64,000 nt of DNA from Adiantum capillus-veneris (taxonomy: Eukaryota > Streptophyta > Polypodiopsida > Polypodiales > Pteridaceae), in the NCBI GenBank assembly GCA_014529385.2, contig CM043968.1:24618513-24682512 (forward strand), in the 5' to 3' direction. Both the position numbers and the translations under genes were made by a program. The notes below the pieces were generated by a model that did no database searches, was not told the origin of the DNA, and saw nothing but the letters and a program-made list of their open reading frames with translations. Shown one piece after another: positions 22,626 through 32,713 of the stretch. Position 1 is the stretch's first letter. The number at the start of each line of letters is the position of its first letter.

Positions 22626-22781
22626 GATACACAGACAGAGAGCTTACACAGTACAGTTATCTCCCAAGACTTATTATTCACACAAGTATAAATGAGTATA
22701 TACAAAGAGTTAGTGATAAGTGAGTTAGGCGGGCGGCCAGCCATATCCGTATAAGAGGCCACTTGGGCTTTAATCCCAACA
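22552..22781 (-). repeat. Copia-N 5' LTR (right copy)
   Basis: 230 bp from TGAAGTCGC to CCCAACA with a (CA)n run at 22579-22622. It is followed by the target duplication GTTAC. Confidence 0.9.
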
Positions 22782-22786
22782 GTTAC

Positions 22787-23526
22787 AAGTTCTACCAAAT
22801 ATGTTGCTGCTAGATTTGTTTTTCCTATGGCTAAGCAATCTCATTGAAATGTAAGATCTACATAGGCCCATGCATTGATTGCATTATCTATGAATTAATC
22901 CTCACATTCGCTCATCAAAATCAACAAAACGAGCATGGGATACTCTGGCTGGTCTTTATGCAAGTCGTAATGAGGCAAAATTTGCATTGCTGTTGCGTAA
23001 AGAGCTGGAGTCAAAGATTATGCAAGAGGAAGATGACAAACACTTCTCTTGCCGGTATCATGAGGAACTCATTTGTGCATGTGAAGTTATTTATGACAGT
23101 GCACTTGTACAAACTGTCCTTGATGCGTTGTCAAACTTTTACTAGTACTTGGAGAGTTATGACCCAAGGAAACCCTCAAGCTATCAAGTTTGATGCATTG
23201 TGCACATTGCTATTATAAAAGTCACTTTCAAGAAAGAGTAGGGCTAAACAAAGTGCACTTTAACATGCTTTTGTTGCTACTGAAAGAGGAAGTGGTAATA
23301 GTAATGTAGCAACTTCTTGAGGTTCTTCTATGAGTAGCATGTCACTTGTGTCTAGTGCTTCTATTGGTAGCAACTCATATGGGAATTCTAGTGAAAAAGG
23401 CAAGAAGAAGACAAGTTGCCACTATTGCAAGGCTAATGATTACATGATCAAGCAATGTCCTAAGTTGAAGGCCAAAGAAGCTAAGAAGAAAGAGGCAAGA
23501 TCTTCTACCAGTGCTCACTTTGTATG
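22787..23526 (+). pseudogene. Copia-2 gag, C-terminal piece
   Basis: Gag resumes after Copia-N. The block TLAGLYASRNEAKFALLLRKEL near 22940-23010 is typical of copia gag, in which the phrase W-x-x-L-x-x-x-Y precedes a leucine-rich helix. A decayed zinc knuckle lies near 23418-23460 (CHYCKANDYMIKQC, with tyrosine in place of histidine). Several stops and frameshifts interrupt it. Confidence 0.75.
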
Positions 23527-23549
23527 ATAAGTGTGTGTAGAATTCAAAA

Positions 23550-23883
23550 ACTATTTCAGATGCAAAATTTTGTTTTGGGCATATGAATTTTGCCAATTTG
23601 TTGCGTTTGTAGAAATGTGCTTTGACTGCTTCTTTTCCGCCTCTTAAAGCACAATCTAAGCATGTTTGTGAAGGTTGTATTTTGGGTAAGATGCAACGTT
23701 CAAAGTTTCCAGAGGCTGCTTTGGTAGGGCTACATACATGTTACAACTTGTGCATAGTGATCTTTGTGGGCCTGTGTAAACTCCATCCTTGCCTAAATAT
23801 CTGCGAAGTGGGTTACAAGTTGAAACGTAAGCTAGATGGTGAGATTGATCTCTATAAGGCTAGACTTGTGACAAAAAGACATT
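23550..23883 (+). pseudogene. Copia-2 pre-integrase remnant
   Basis: FGHMNFANL near 23576-23602 and CEGCILGKMQRSKFP near 23670-23714 give the histidine and cysteine ends of the pre-integrase zinc-binding motif. The protease and most of the integrase core are absent. The frame then runs into RT-like text (YKARLVTKRH) at 23850-23883, which indicates a deletion of more than 1 kb. Confidence 0.7.
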
Positions 23884-23984
23884 GACTATGAAGAGACTTT
23901 TGCTCCCACTTGTCGTATGACTACTATTTGCTTTCTATGTGCATTGGCAACTCGCTTTGGATGCAATCATAGATTGTTGATGCT

Positions 23985-24668
23985 TTCTTGAATGGTCTTA
24001 TATTTGAAGAAGTATATGTCATGCAAAATCATGGCTTTGTCAAGAAAGGACAAGAAAAGAAAGTATACAAATGCAAGAAAGTTGTATATGGATTGAAGTG
24101 GTCTCCTTGCACTTGGTATGATGATGTATATCCCATCATCGTTTTGTATGTAGATGATTTGTTGATTACTGGTCTAAATAAGACACACATTGTCGAATTC
24201 AAGGCTGAATTGAATGCTACTTTCAAGATGAAAGACTTGGGACATAGAGACATTACTATATAAGTTTGGACTTGAGGACTACAAACCTATTGCTACTCCA
24301 ATGAAAACAAGTTTGAAATGACAAGAAAAGAAAGTGTACAAATGTAAGAAAGTTGTGTATGGGTTGAAGCAGTCTCCTCGAGCTTAGTATGAGAAATCTA
24401 ACACCCATTTGGTTAAACAAGGCTTTTATAACATTCCAACTGAAAGCACTTTGTGTGTCAAATGTCAAAGAGATGTATATCTCATCATCGTTTTGTTTGT
24501 AGATGATTTGTTGATTACTGGTCCAAAAAAGACACACATTGTTGAATCCAAGGCTAGATTGAATGCTACTTTCAAGATGAAAGACTTGGGACAGAGACAT
24601 TACTATGTAAGTTTGGACTTGAGGACTACAGACCTATTGCTACTTCACTGAACAAAAGTTTGAAATTG
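23985..24668 (+). pseudogene. Copia-2 reverse transcriptase, broken and duplicated
   Basis: FEEVYVMQNHGFVKKGQEKKVYKC is followed by VVYGLKWSP, then LYVDDLLITG with the catalytic aspartates near 24146-24175. A second, longer copy of the same stretch begins at 24322 and reads LFVDDLLITG near 24490-24520. Stops occur between the two copies. Confidence 0.8.
24051..24668 (+). repeat. Tandem duplication inside the Copia-2 reverse transcriptase
   Basis: Unit 1 is 24051-24321 and unit 2 is 24322-24668, both starting CAAGAAAAGAAAGT and ending near TTTGAAAT. Unit 1 lacks about 76 bp between the GLK(W/Q)SP block and the catalytic motif. Confidence 0.85.
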
Positions 24669-24854
24669 AGTCTTCATGATGCTCGAGATCTTGCTGATGT
24701 CATTCTTTATTTTATCCAAAGGAAAATCATTGCCACCATATTTGCATGCTTTTTCAACCTCAAATTGGGCTAGTTATTATCACACAGTGCCTACAAGTTA
24801 TTTTTGTTTCATGGTTAGCAATTCATGCATATCATTGATCAACAAGGAGCAACC

Positions 24855-25165
24855 TACAATGGCCACTTCCAGTTGTGACATTGAGTACAGAGTAGTCTTC
24901 ACAACTACGGTTGAGTGTGTATTGCTAATGATTTGGATGTTATACAAGACACTGCCAACATCATCTAGTCAAAGCATGTTTACAATCGCAAGGAACCTAA
25001 TTTTCCATGCTCACACAAAGCACATTAAGGTGCATTGTCACTATGTCGAAGAGAGACTCTAAATAGGAGAGATCAATTAGGCTTATGTGCACCTTGCAAA
25101 TATGTTCACAAAGGCATTGCCTCGTGAGAAGCTCAAAGCTTTTCGCAGCTTTGGGCTTGCTTCCC
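24855..25165 (+). pseudogene. Copia-2 RNase H C-terminus
   Basis: The frame reads MATSSCDIEYRVVF, then FHAHTKHIKVHCHYVEERL and, after a stop, NMFTKALPREKLKAF. This is the conserved tail of copia RNase H, where TKHI and FTKAL are family signatures. Frameshifts and one stop are present. Confidence 0.8.
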
Positions 25166-25231
25166 TTTGTGGATTGATCATGTCCTACACTTCCCTATAC
25201 CCCATGTGTCACCTCTCGTTTACCGCATCAA

Positions 25232-25243
25232 CCCCAAGGGGGA
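25232..25243 (+). promoter_or_regulatory. Copia-2 polypurine tract
   Basis: CCCCAAGGGGGA directly precedes the 3' LTR. Confidence 0.6.
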
Positions 25244-25488
25244 TTTAATACCATATATATATATGTATATATATATAGTAGTGATGTGTGTGAATACATT
25301 TAAGGATTGTCGAGCACTTCTTCCCTCACTAGGAGGTTTTTTCACCTAAATGCATTGTATATACGTCTATCACTCTAGAGCCAACTTATCTTTCTATTGT
25401 GCATTAAGCAATATACTCTCTTGTGTGCCTTGAGCTTCTTCATCTTCTCCAAGCTATGTTTGGCGTCCTTGCAACCCTAATTCCAACA
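25244..25488 (+). repeat. Copia-2 3' LTR (245 bp)
   Basis: It matches 16953-17178 and ends CCTAATTCCAACA. A TA microsatellite at 25253-25278 is expanded relative to the 5' copy. Confidence 0.8.
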
Positions 25489-27180
25489 TGACAAGCTATT
25501 GGCACATTACAAAACCTAAATATTTGAGTTTTTAAATAAGGTAATTGAAAGTGCTTGGTCTTGTACTAAGTTATTCAAGATAGCTACACTACTTTGGCCC
25601 TTACATTGCATAGGATGCTGCTTTGCATGGTAACCCATATCATTGGAACCATGCAAAACATGGAGGATGTTGAGTGCCTTGCAAAACATAGAATTGGGGG
25701 ATTGCATAATACATAAAGCTTTTAATGTCCTAGCTTGCCTTAACTTATATGTAGATGTAGATGACAAGTTTTAGACATCATAACTTATAAATATAAGGTC
25801 GCATGCTTTCCAGCTTATATGGTACCAATTACTTCTTGCATACCAATTTATACACTAGTGATTAGCTTATTGTTTGGGATTGTTAGTTACACAAATTAAA
25901 TTCTTGTTTAAAATCAAAATTTTCTTAAGGCTCAAAAGTCAAGAGCATACCTTGTTCTTCTACAAGTCATGTAAAGTATCAAAAGAATGAAGATACTTTG
26001 TTCTTTCCCATCAAGTTGAATAAGGTCATGGATAACTTTTAGACACCTATAAAACACTCAAAACTAATAAATCATTTTTCTTGTTTGTAAATCCAAGAGA
26101 GAACCCTACCTTCATCTATTAGTTGCTATACATATTGAAAGTTGGTAAATATATTTTATTCCAATCATATGTGGTTTTTATTCAACCATATGCACGTGTT
26201 TTGAGACGTTCTAAAATTATGTGTGCTTTGTGATTAGCCTTTTATAAAGTGTCCTCTTGAAGAAGTAATTATTATTTTGCAGTAAATTTAATAAAAAAAC
26301 ATACATACACAAAGGCGAGAAAGGAGCGAAACAACTATTACAAAAGCTCTTCTTCTTTTTCTTTAATCCATTCCAGTTTTATCCAAAAAAAAAAAAAACC
26401 CAAAAAAAACCTTTTATAAAAGCAATTATGACACTGATGAGATTGAAGCAAAAAATGATTCCACAAGAACCAAAAGAAAAAACTTTCGCCCCCACCAACC
26501 GTGTTCCACCTGAATGATTAAATTTTTTATTTGTGAAAATGAGAAGAATTTAACAAACAGTTCTTCAAAATACTACATATGCAAAACAATTGGGAATATG
26601 AGAGGCACAAATAGCTAAGATCACTTTTCATAGTTACAAAAGGCTACGGCCTTGAAAAGGTCCCCTTTTGGACTTAATGCAAGTAACTTACATTAATGTC
26701 AGGTGCATTTCCTCATTAATAGAGGCAAAGGAGTTCTCTCAATGGTGTCTTGCAAAAAAACTGGCCTCTACTGGCCAAAATTGCACAATTAGGGCTAGAT
26801 TCCGAGCTTGCCTTAAGAAAAACCAGTAAAATTGTACAAGTTTTAGAGTACAAACAGACGAATCCTTCAAATTTTGACCTGAAAACGGGGAAGGTTTTAA
26901 GTCTGTCCTTTTTCTCTCTGGTCACAAGTACTGGTACTACTGTCCTGACCAACAGCGACAAATCATGATATACAGCAGTGGGGTCTACAACTCCAACACA
27001 AGAGCCACCATTACCATCCATAGTGGGGTCCTTGCATATTATCACCTCGCAATCACCCTTATATGTAGGCATGATTATCTCCTGTGTGGATCGAAAGGAT
27101 GCACTCCTCAAATGTTGGATACACGAGGGTACAACGACTTCAAATTTCTGGTATTAGAGCTCGGGCAGTGCTTGTAAAAA
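25489..27180. other. Intergenic DNA left of SEN2
   Basis: It is A/T-rich with A runs near 26388-26410. A minus-strand open frame at 26716-27111 (131 codons) has no recognisable domain and is not called a gene. TGGTATTAGAGC at 27149-27160 equals a retrotransposon primer site with one change. No LTR pair was found around it. Confidence 0.5.
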
Positions 27181-27470
27181 AACCTAGATTTAGTGTTACC
27201 CCACCTACAAACTTTCAGATTAACCTCTAAAAATTAAATTGAAGGTTGAGGAAAATTTACCAAATTAAAAGAAATCTGGTGTAAACCCTAGGTTTAGTGC
27301 AATCCACCTACAAATCTTGAAAGTAACTTTTACATATGAAACTGGAAGGTGATAAAACCTACAAAATTTAAAGAAACCTAGAATAAGAACCAAAATTAAC
27401 TTCTACATATTAAACTGGAAGGTGAGAAGACCTACAAAATTTAGAGAAACCTAGAGTAAAAACCTAAATT
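27181..27470. repeat. Three degenerate tandem units rich in CCTAGA/CCTACAAA
   Basis: Blocks near 27181-27285, 27286-27388 and 27389-27470 share a (G)TTTAGTG or AAAATTAACTT phrase, then AAACTGGAAGGTGA, CCTACAAAATTTA and GAAACCTAGA. The period is about 100, then 80 bp. No function is evident. It lies between the SEN2 3' end and the primer-like site. Confidence 0.6.
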
Positions 27471-27528
27471 AGAGTCAAATTACCTCGAAAAATTTTTGTT
27501 TGTAGGTCCAAAAGCTTTCAGAAAAAAG

Positions 27529-27534
27529 TTTATT
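27529..27534 (-). terminator. AATAAA polyadenylation signal for SEN2
   Basis: The minus strand reads AATAAA 22 bases after the SEN2 stop codon. A signal this close to the stop is unusual but usable in plants. Confidence 0.5.
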
Positions 27535-27556
27535 TTGAGCATTGCTTGGCATGCTC

Positions 27557-28766
27557 CTAGCTATCCTCAATTGAAGACTCTCTAGTTGGGCCACAATTAT
27601 CCATTCGATGCTTCTGTGGAAGCCAACGCTTCACTTCCATTTCCTTGATTGTATGGGAGTTGAGGCATCTAGGATGTTGTTCATTCACATCTCCCCGAGC
27701 AACGTGTAGAAGCAGCAAAGTCTGGCAAAACATTCATTGATCTTCAGCTTTCATGCTAGCCACAACTCAGAAAATCTACAATGCAACAACAACGCTTCAC
27801 CTTTGCTACATTGCCACACAGGCGGATGATGCCTTGCATGTGGCTCCAAGAATCCAATTGCATTGGCCTCTCCCAATCGGGGACGACTAACACAGAATAG
27901 CTGCATAATTCACCATACTTCTTCACCACACCAAAGCAAATATTTCTACTCCAGGAAAAATAACTTATGAGAAAATGGAAACAGCACAAACTCTGCATGG
28001 ACATGGGATGGATGATGTCGGTATGCAATGTAGTGTACTCCATACTGAAGCCCGGAGCGAACAATCCAATTCTTTTTCCTCAAATGAGAGTATGCCATAT
28101 AATAGTAGGAAAAACCTTGTTTGTGTAGGTTCATCAGCTGCCACAGGCTCTCCTCATTCAGCAAGAATTCGTCCTATCAGTCGGTTTTCCTTTCGCGAAT
28201 CCATAGCACAAAATCACTTATTATTGAACCAAAACACGAAACCCAAACGTCAGCCCATTCTTACACAAAGGAATTATGTATTCACTTCAAAATAGTTCTG
28301 TTACCTTTACATGCTGCATTTTGCTGAAGACTTTTAGACACTTCACTTCATGGCTCAAGAAAAAGGCCTCCTCAAACATGAGCTCATACAAAACCATCTC
28401 TTCATCTTCGTTTGCTTTTTTCTGGCAACAATTGCCAGTCCCATCACCTTGAGAATATATCACAAAAGAAGTAGAGTATGTTTCATAAATTTTGAGAGAC
28501 TTTTACAAGTCAAATAAGTTGTTCTCAAGCAAAAAAGACTTACTACAAGAAAGGGAAGTTCCAGGCCCCACAAGAATAGGGTGTCCAATGCAAAAACTGT
28601 TAAGAAGCTCAGAATGATGTGAATTAGCTTGCAAAATCACAGATGTCGGATTGAAGGAGGCCTTCAAGAGTGGCATTGACTGCATTTGTCTGTAAACATC
28701 AGAGATAGGATTTTCAAGCGCAAAGCCCTTAGCTTTTGGATACTTCCACCTTGAACCTGCCAACAT
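27557..28766 (-). CDS. SEN2: tRNA-splicing endonuclease subunit SEN2, five exons
   Basis: Proposed exons on the minus strand: 28766-28544, about 28414-28305, 28173-27992, 27900-27801 and 27721-27557, about 259 codons. The nuclear TSEN complex cuts introns out of pre-tRNA, and SEN2 is a catalytic subunit. N-terminal similarity to plant SEN2 is seen in SRWKYPKAKG. FEEAFFLSHEVKCLKV gives the middle, and SHLRKKNWIVRSGLQYG opens the nuclease fold. The catalytic Tyr, His and Lys expected from the family are at about Y162, H170 and K205 (AYRHHPSHVH and GNVAK). Introns 2, 3 and 4 (131, 91 and 79 bp) have GT/AG ends and consistent phases 0, 2, 0. The exon 1/exon 2 junction is less certain: donor GTAAGT at 28543 is strong, but the phase requires the acceptor before 28414 or 28405 rather than the better-looking one before 28421. 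ATG 28766 has an in-frame stop six bases upstream. It appears intact. Family assignment is from memory of plant SEN2. Confidence 0.85.
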
Positions 28767-29459
28767 GGTTTAAATCCTGCAATATTGATAATAAAAAAAA
28801 GATCCTGCTGAAGCAACACTAAAAAGCTCATGGATTATTTATTGTGCCCACCTTCCCCAAAAAAAATTCATTCAATTGCTGTTTCTCAAACAATGCTCAG
28901 AAGGTGGATTGGCAACAAAATTAAAGATGGAAGACAAAGAAGGAAATTCTCGTGAGCCTAGAACCTGCACTCTTAGATGCACAAGGGAAGAAAAAAACAA
29001 TAGAAGATGCTAATAATGCATCAGGTCTTTTGTAGTTTGTGTTACAGGTTCACCTACCATGTGCTATTCCTAATTTGTTTCTCTCTTTTCATAGCACACA
29101 CACCCGTTGGCCCTTTTTGGCATGTGCACAAACCTGGCGATATACAATCTAGGCTCAGTGGCTGCCCTCTCATTTTGTCCACACAGGTCATTTTTTGGGC
29201 CTGCCAATTTCATTATCTTTCTTTTGGGCCACGGGCATTTTGTACGTGTTATGGGTGTTGCTTTTTGGGCTATCAGTCAGACGCTGTGAGTATAAACGTG
29301 AAACAGAATAAGTTATCACATTAATCCACCCCTTCCTTGCCCGAATGTGCTACTACTTGGTCCTTTGATTAGGGAAAGTTCCTTAACCTTATATAGCGAG
29401 CACCTCTAGAAAACGCCGCGTGGTGGATCCAGTATTCTCATATGATGCAATCCACTTGT
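28767..29459. other. Upstream region of SEN2
   Basis: No other gene was recognised. Possible promoter sequence for SEN2 lies here; its only marked element is a TATA-like site. The right edge is the start of a gypsy LTR, so the gene has at most about 0.7 kb of unshared upstream DNA. Confidence 0.5.
29389..29395 (-). promoter_or_regulatory. TATA-like box, candidate SEN2 promoter
   Basis: The minus strand reads TATATAA, about 620 bp upstream of the SEN2 ATG. Such a distance would need a long 5' UTR or a 5' UTR intron. No other evidence supports it. Confidence 0.25.
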
Positions 29460-30040
29460 TGTCACAAACCGGTGACGTGGCTAGCCTTACAATGGGCAGC
29501 AGAGCATACACACAAACACTCCCCAGCTGGCAGAAACCCGCAGCAGCCTGACGTCGCAGATTCCAGATTTCACGCCGCATTTTCCGCTGACAGTGCTGAC
29601 GTGGCATCCGTACGGATTTCCGTGATTTGCGGGCAGCTGTACAGGATTCATGCTTTTTGCGCAGGCTGAATTTTACGCTGGCTGTTTTTGGGGAAACTTT
29701 TGGACCAGTTGCTTTATTTTTAAAAGCCTAAGGGCTTTTGATTTTGGGGCTTTGCTTTTGGGCATCCCTTGTAACCTTTAAATATGTGGGCAGGGCTCTC
29801 ACAACTCAGAGCATTTGGACTCAGAGTCTGAGAGTGAGACCCCTCCCACTCTCTTGTACTTTGAACACAGATTAATACAAAAAGAAATACCAAAAGAGGC
29901 GCCAGTCTTTGGGGCCAATATCTCTATGCACAGAACTCCGCCGGGCCATGTCGAATCAATTGTAAACTATGAACTGTTTTGAAGTGAATCTCTGCTATGT
30001 CGCGGTAGAATCTTCACTTGGAGTGTCCAAGTTTGTTATA
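29460..30040 (+). repeat. Gypsy LTR (G1, type shared with G2)
   Basis: It starts TGTCACAAACCGGTGACGTGG and is followed by a primer site after 30040. It shares long blocks with 38400-39052, such as CACAACTCA(G/A)AGCAT, TACAAAAAGAAATACC and GGCGCCAGTCTTTGGGGCC. The element behind it is reduced to a pol fragment. Confidence 0.75.
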
Positions 30041-30041
30041 G

Positions 30042-30053
30042 TGGTATTAGAGC
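30042..30053 (+). promoter_or_regulatory. G1 primer-binding site
   Basis: TGGTATTAGAGC, one base from the initiator tRNA-Met complement. Confidence 0.75.
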
Positions 30054-30219
30054 GCAGAAAAATTCTTCTTCTACGAAGGATCCGCACACAGCTTTTGGGA
30101 AAGAATCTCTGTGCCCCGAACCCCGACTTATTAGGCATTCCCACCCTTCATACATCGCACATCAGGCGCGCTCCCGTCTTCATCGCTCATGTGTTACAGG
30201 GCATAAAGCCATTAAGAAT

Positions 30220-30828
30220 CCCAGATTACGCGACTTTGACATATGAAGGGCACGGAGATTGTACTTGATGAAATTCAGCTTCTTTCCTCAATTTTTTGGA
30301 GAGAACTGAATGATGATTGAAGGTCGACTATGTTTTGACCTAGAAAAAGAACGCCATTTCTCCACACTCACGCCGATTGCTTTTGTGAGGGTCTGCCAGG
30401 CGAGTTGCCACTAGCTCGTCCCGAGGATCATACCATTGATCTGATACCTGGAAGCCTACCACTGAACCGGCCACCTTACCGTGTGAGCCAAGCCCAGAAT
30501 GAAGAAATTATGAACCAAGTGAAAGACCTCTTGGGAAAGGGTCTTATCCAGCCGAGTAATTCACCTTATTGCTCTCCTGTGTTGTTGGTTTTGAAGAAAG
30601 ACGGATCTTGGAGAATGTGCATAGAGCTCTCAACAAAATAACCATCAAGAACAGATTTCCGATTCCTAGGATCGATGATATTCTAGACCCACTACTACAG
30701 GGATCCTCTTGTTTCAGCAGGATCGATTTGAAGAGCGGATAACATCAGATCCGAATCGCATCGGGAGATGTCTACAAGACAGCTTTTTGGACGACTTTCG
30801 GTTTATTCGAGTTTTTGGTGATGCCTTT
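30220..30828 (+). pseudogene. Gypsy reverse transcriptase fragment (G1)
   Basis: The piece matches the homologous stretch of G2 at 45670-46270. It contains ARPEDHTIDLIPG, PPYRVSQAQNEEIM and [16 protein letters not shown], the N-terminal part of gypsy RT. A frameshift follows near 30630. Then come [15 protein letters not shown]-like and [12 protein letters not shown]-like blocks in other frames. The catalytic FFDD block is missing because the fragment ends at 30828, where a reversed A-family LTR begins. Gag and protease are deleted upstream. Confidence 0.8.
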
Positions 30829-31460
30829 GTTAGGGTGCAACAGAATGATTGTTTGCGCTTTGCTCAAGATGAGTGCTGCGAACTGTACTCAAGGTTCCTT
30901 TTAGTTCTTATGGAAGGGAGAGCCTTTCGTTCTTAGTGGAAAATGCTATGATCACGAACAAAGTGAATGGACAATGTGCGTGCAAGTATATGAGACTGAG
31001 AGATAGAGAGAGAAGAGAATACGACACCAGAGACGTTGTAAAACCCTCCTCCGAAGGCCCCACTCTCGTCGGCTAGAGTGGTCTACTTTTGATTGCACAA
31101 AGTGGTACAATGCGTATGCAATGGACTGATGCAACTTGGACTATGCCGATGACGACGACGACGACTTGATGGCTGAAACCTGAGATCTTCTAACTGCTGA
31201 ATTTCGGAACTGTTTCGGTGGCTGAAAATGACTGTTTTGGCTGCGTTTTTATGGGCTGAAAATGGGGGTTCTTCTACATCCAATTGGGGCTGATTCTACT
31301 GCTGTCCCATAGGCTGAAAAACGCTGCCTCTCTGACACGCAATGGCTGAAAACCACTAACGCTGGCTGTCTGAGGTTCTTAGCAAAAACGCTAGCTTGAT
31401 GAAGTCCAAAAACGCTGATGGGCTGAACTGGAAAACGCTAGCAAACTGGGATTTCTTGCG
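30829..31460 (-). mobile_element. A-family LTR fragment (A5), reversed
   Basis: It starts TGTTAGGGTGCAACAGAATG, the reverse of an A LTR end, and follows the reversed A LTR (compare 48652 onward) through ATGATCACGAACAAAGTGA, GTAAAACCCTCCTCCGAAGG and the GCTGAAAA-rich part. The outer end is lost near 31460. No TSD was found. Confidence 0.75.
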
Positions 31461-31464
31461 ATGA

Positions 31465-32199
31465 GGGGTATCTGGAAATTATATTTAAAGAACCTTCGGC
31501 CTCCGAGCCCGGACTTATTAGCCACTCCCACCCTTACTTCATCGCGCATCGGGCGCGCTCCCATCTTCACCGCTCATGTCTTACAAGGCATAAGCCATAA
31601 AGATCACTTGCAAGAGAAGGATCCAAGAGTTGTTTCGAGCTGCTGTTTTTCTCAAAGGCACTGTCATGCAGTGGTGGAAGTCTATAGCAAGCAAGCCGCA
31701 CACTTCAAGGACTTGGCAAGCTTTCAAGAAAACTGAAGTTATTGGTTTCTGACATCTTCCTTCAAAGTGCAAATTCTGCCAGAGTGGGGTATCCTGAAAT
31801 GCTTGCCATGGAACCCTAGCAGATTATAACTTGAAATTTCTCGACATCTCTCAGTAGGTGTCTCTTTTCGAGCTAAAAACCTTGGAGGTCCAGTGTGATT
31901 GCTAGGTCTTGGGACTACCATCACCGCCATAAGAATATTGCTTGTCGAGACTTGTTTTGACTATTCAAGAGTTTGTGGATCATGCAGCGGTCGGCTACGA
32001 CCTTATGGAAGGAACCTAACCCTAATTTTTGGTGCAGGTTTCATGATGGAAAGTCAATCGATTTTTCGAGCTCGACTGATGTCGAGATTGCTTTTTACGT
32101 TTGGTTGAGAACTTGTTTGGTGATCCTGTATGGAGTTTATTTGAAATAGATGGTATCTCTTTTGAACCTGTCTTAGTGTCGATTTGAAATGTATGCCCA
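31465..32199 (+). mobile_element. B-family gypsy fragment (gag piece and downstream segment)
   Basis: It corresponds block for block to 35880-36640 in element B. It starts at TTATTTAAAGAACCTTCGGCC, passes a gag piece with QWWKSIA near 31668-31690 and TWQAFKK, and ends near CGATTTGAAA. It lies between an A LTR and a poly-C run, so both ends are broken. Confidence 0.65.
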
Positions 32200-32217
32200 C
32201 CCCCCCCCCCCCCCCCC
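32200..32217. repeat. Poly-C run (18 C)
   Basis: An uninterrupted run of C at the right end of the B fragment. Length error in assembly is possible here. Confidence 0.8.
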
Positions 32218-32640
32218 TCTCCTTGTACTTTTGGCATATACTCACTGTAGAGATCCAACGTTTGGGCACTCTACTCTCTCTAGTGTTTTTTGTCTTGCTA
32301 GCGTTTTGGTGTGCAGGGGACATCCTCTCTCTAGCGTTTTCTCTCTCCACGAAGGTCTCTCTCCATCTGGTGTTTTCCACTTGCGATCCTCTCTCCTCTT
32401 GCTAGCACTAGTGTATGCACACCCTTTTCGGTGAGCCATTGCTTGTGGTGTGTTTCCATGCCCATTCGGTGGGCGGTACGTGATAGGACCTTGATGACGA
32501 GGAGATCCATCGCGATAGATACGAGATCTATTGGCTGCCCAGTATAGAGAGGTGGTTTGCTTGCAGTCGCAAATAAGTTCATCACCCGATGTGCCTCCTC
32601 AATTGTAAGAGGATCTCTGTCCTTTATCACTGTAACATCA
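32218..32640. other. Unassigned DNA between B fragment and Copia-D
   Basis: CT-rich, with several TAGCGTTTT phrases like those of A LTRs and a minus-strand open frame (32331-32630) that I do not recognise. It may be a rearranged LTR. Confidence 0.4.
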
Positions 32641-32713
32641 AAGCATAGTTCACCTGTAACAAGGTCTCACCTCAGCTAATCGAAGTCGCTGAGATCGTCG
32701 TGTAGTATCGGCT

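Larger units (their letters stand above)
17712..22781 (-). mobile_element. Copia-N: nested minus-strand Ty1/copia element with TSD GTTAC
   Basis: LTRs at 17712-17952 and 22552-22781 begin TGAAGTCGCGG and end TAATCCCAA(C/G)A. A perfect 5-bp duplication GTTAC lies at 17707-17711 and 22782-22786. The reversed primer site GCTTTGATACCA is at 22538-22549, and the reversed polypurine tract (AGCTCCCACTTAAAG) is next to the left LTR. Gag to RNase H read leftwards. The element is 5,070 bp and broken by stops and a deletion between integrase and RT. Confidence 0.95.
16953..25488 (+). mobile_element. Copia-2: decayed Ty1/copia element, split by Copia-N
   Basis: Related short LTRs lie at 16953-17178 and 25244-25488, with a perfect primer site after the first. 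Gag, pre-integrase, RT and RNase H remnants lie between, in plus orientation. Copia-N (17712-22781) is inserted in gag. The flanking pentamers AGGCA and TGACA agree at three of five bases, so the target duplication is eroded or the ends are off by a base or two. Without Copia-N the element is about 3.5 kb, shorter than a full copia, because protease, the integrase core and part of RT are deleted. Confidence 0.85.

Noticed and set aside
22117-22632. 171-codon minus-strand frame in the Copia-N leader
   Set aside because: Starts in the (CA)n microsatellite of the LTR and spans the primer site; low-complexity artefact.
26716-27111. 131-codon minus-strand frame downstream of SEN2
   Set aside because: No recognisable domain, no splice or family evidence, and it is not in line with the SEN2 exons.
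32331-32630. 99-codon minus-strand frame left of Copia-D as a gene
   Set aside because: It follows the truncated end of Copia-D, ends in CT-rich LTR-like DNA and has no family that I recognise.
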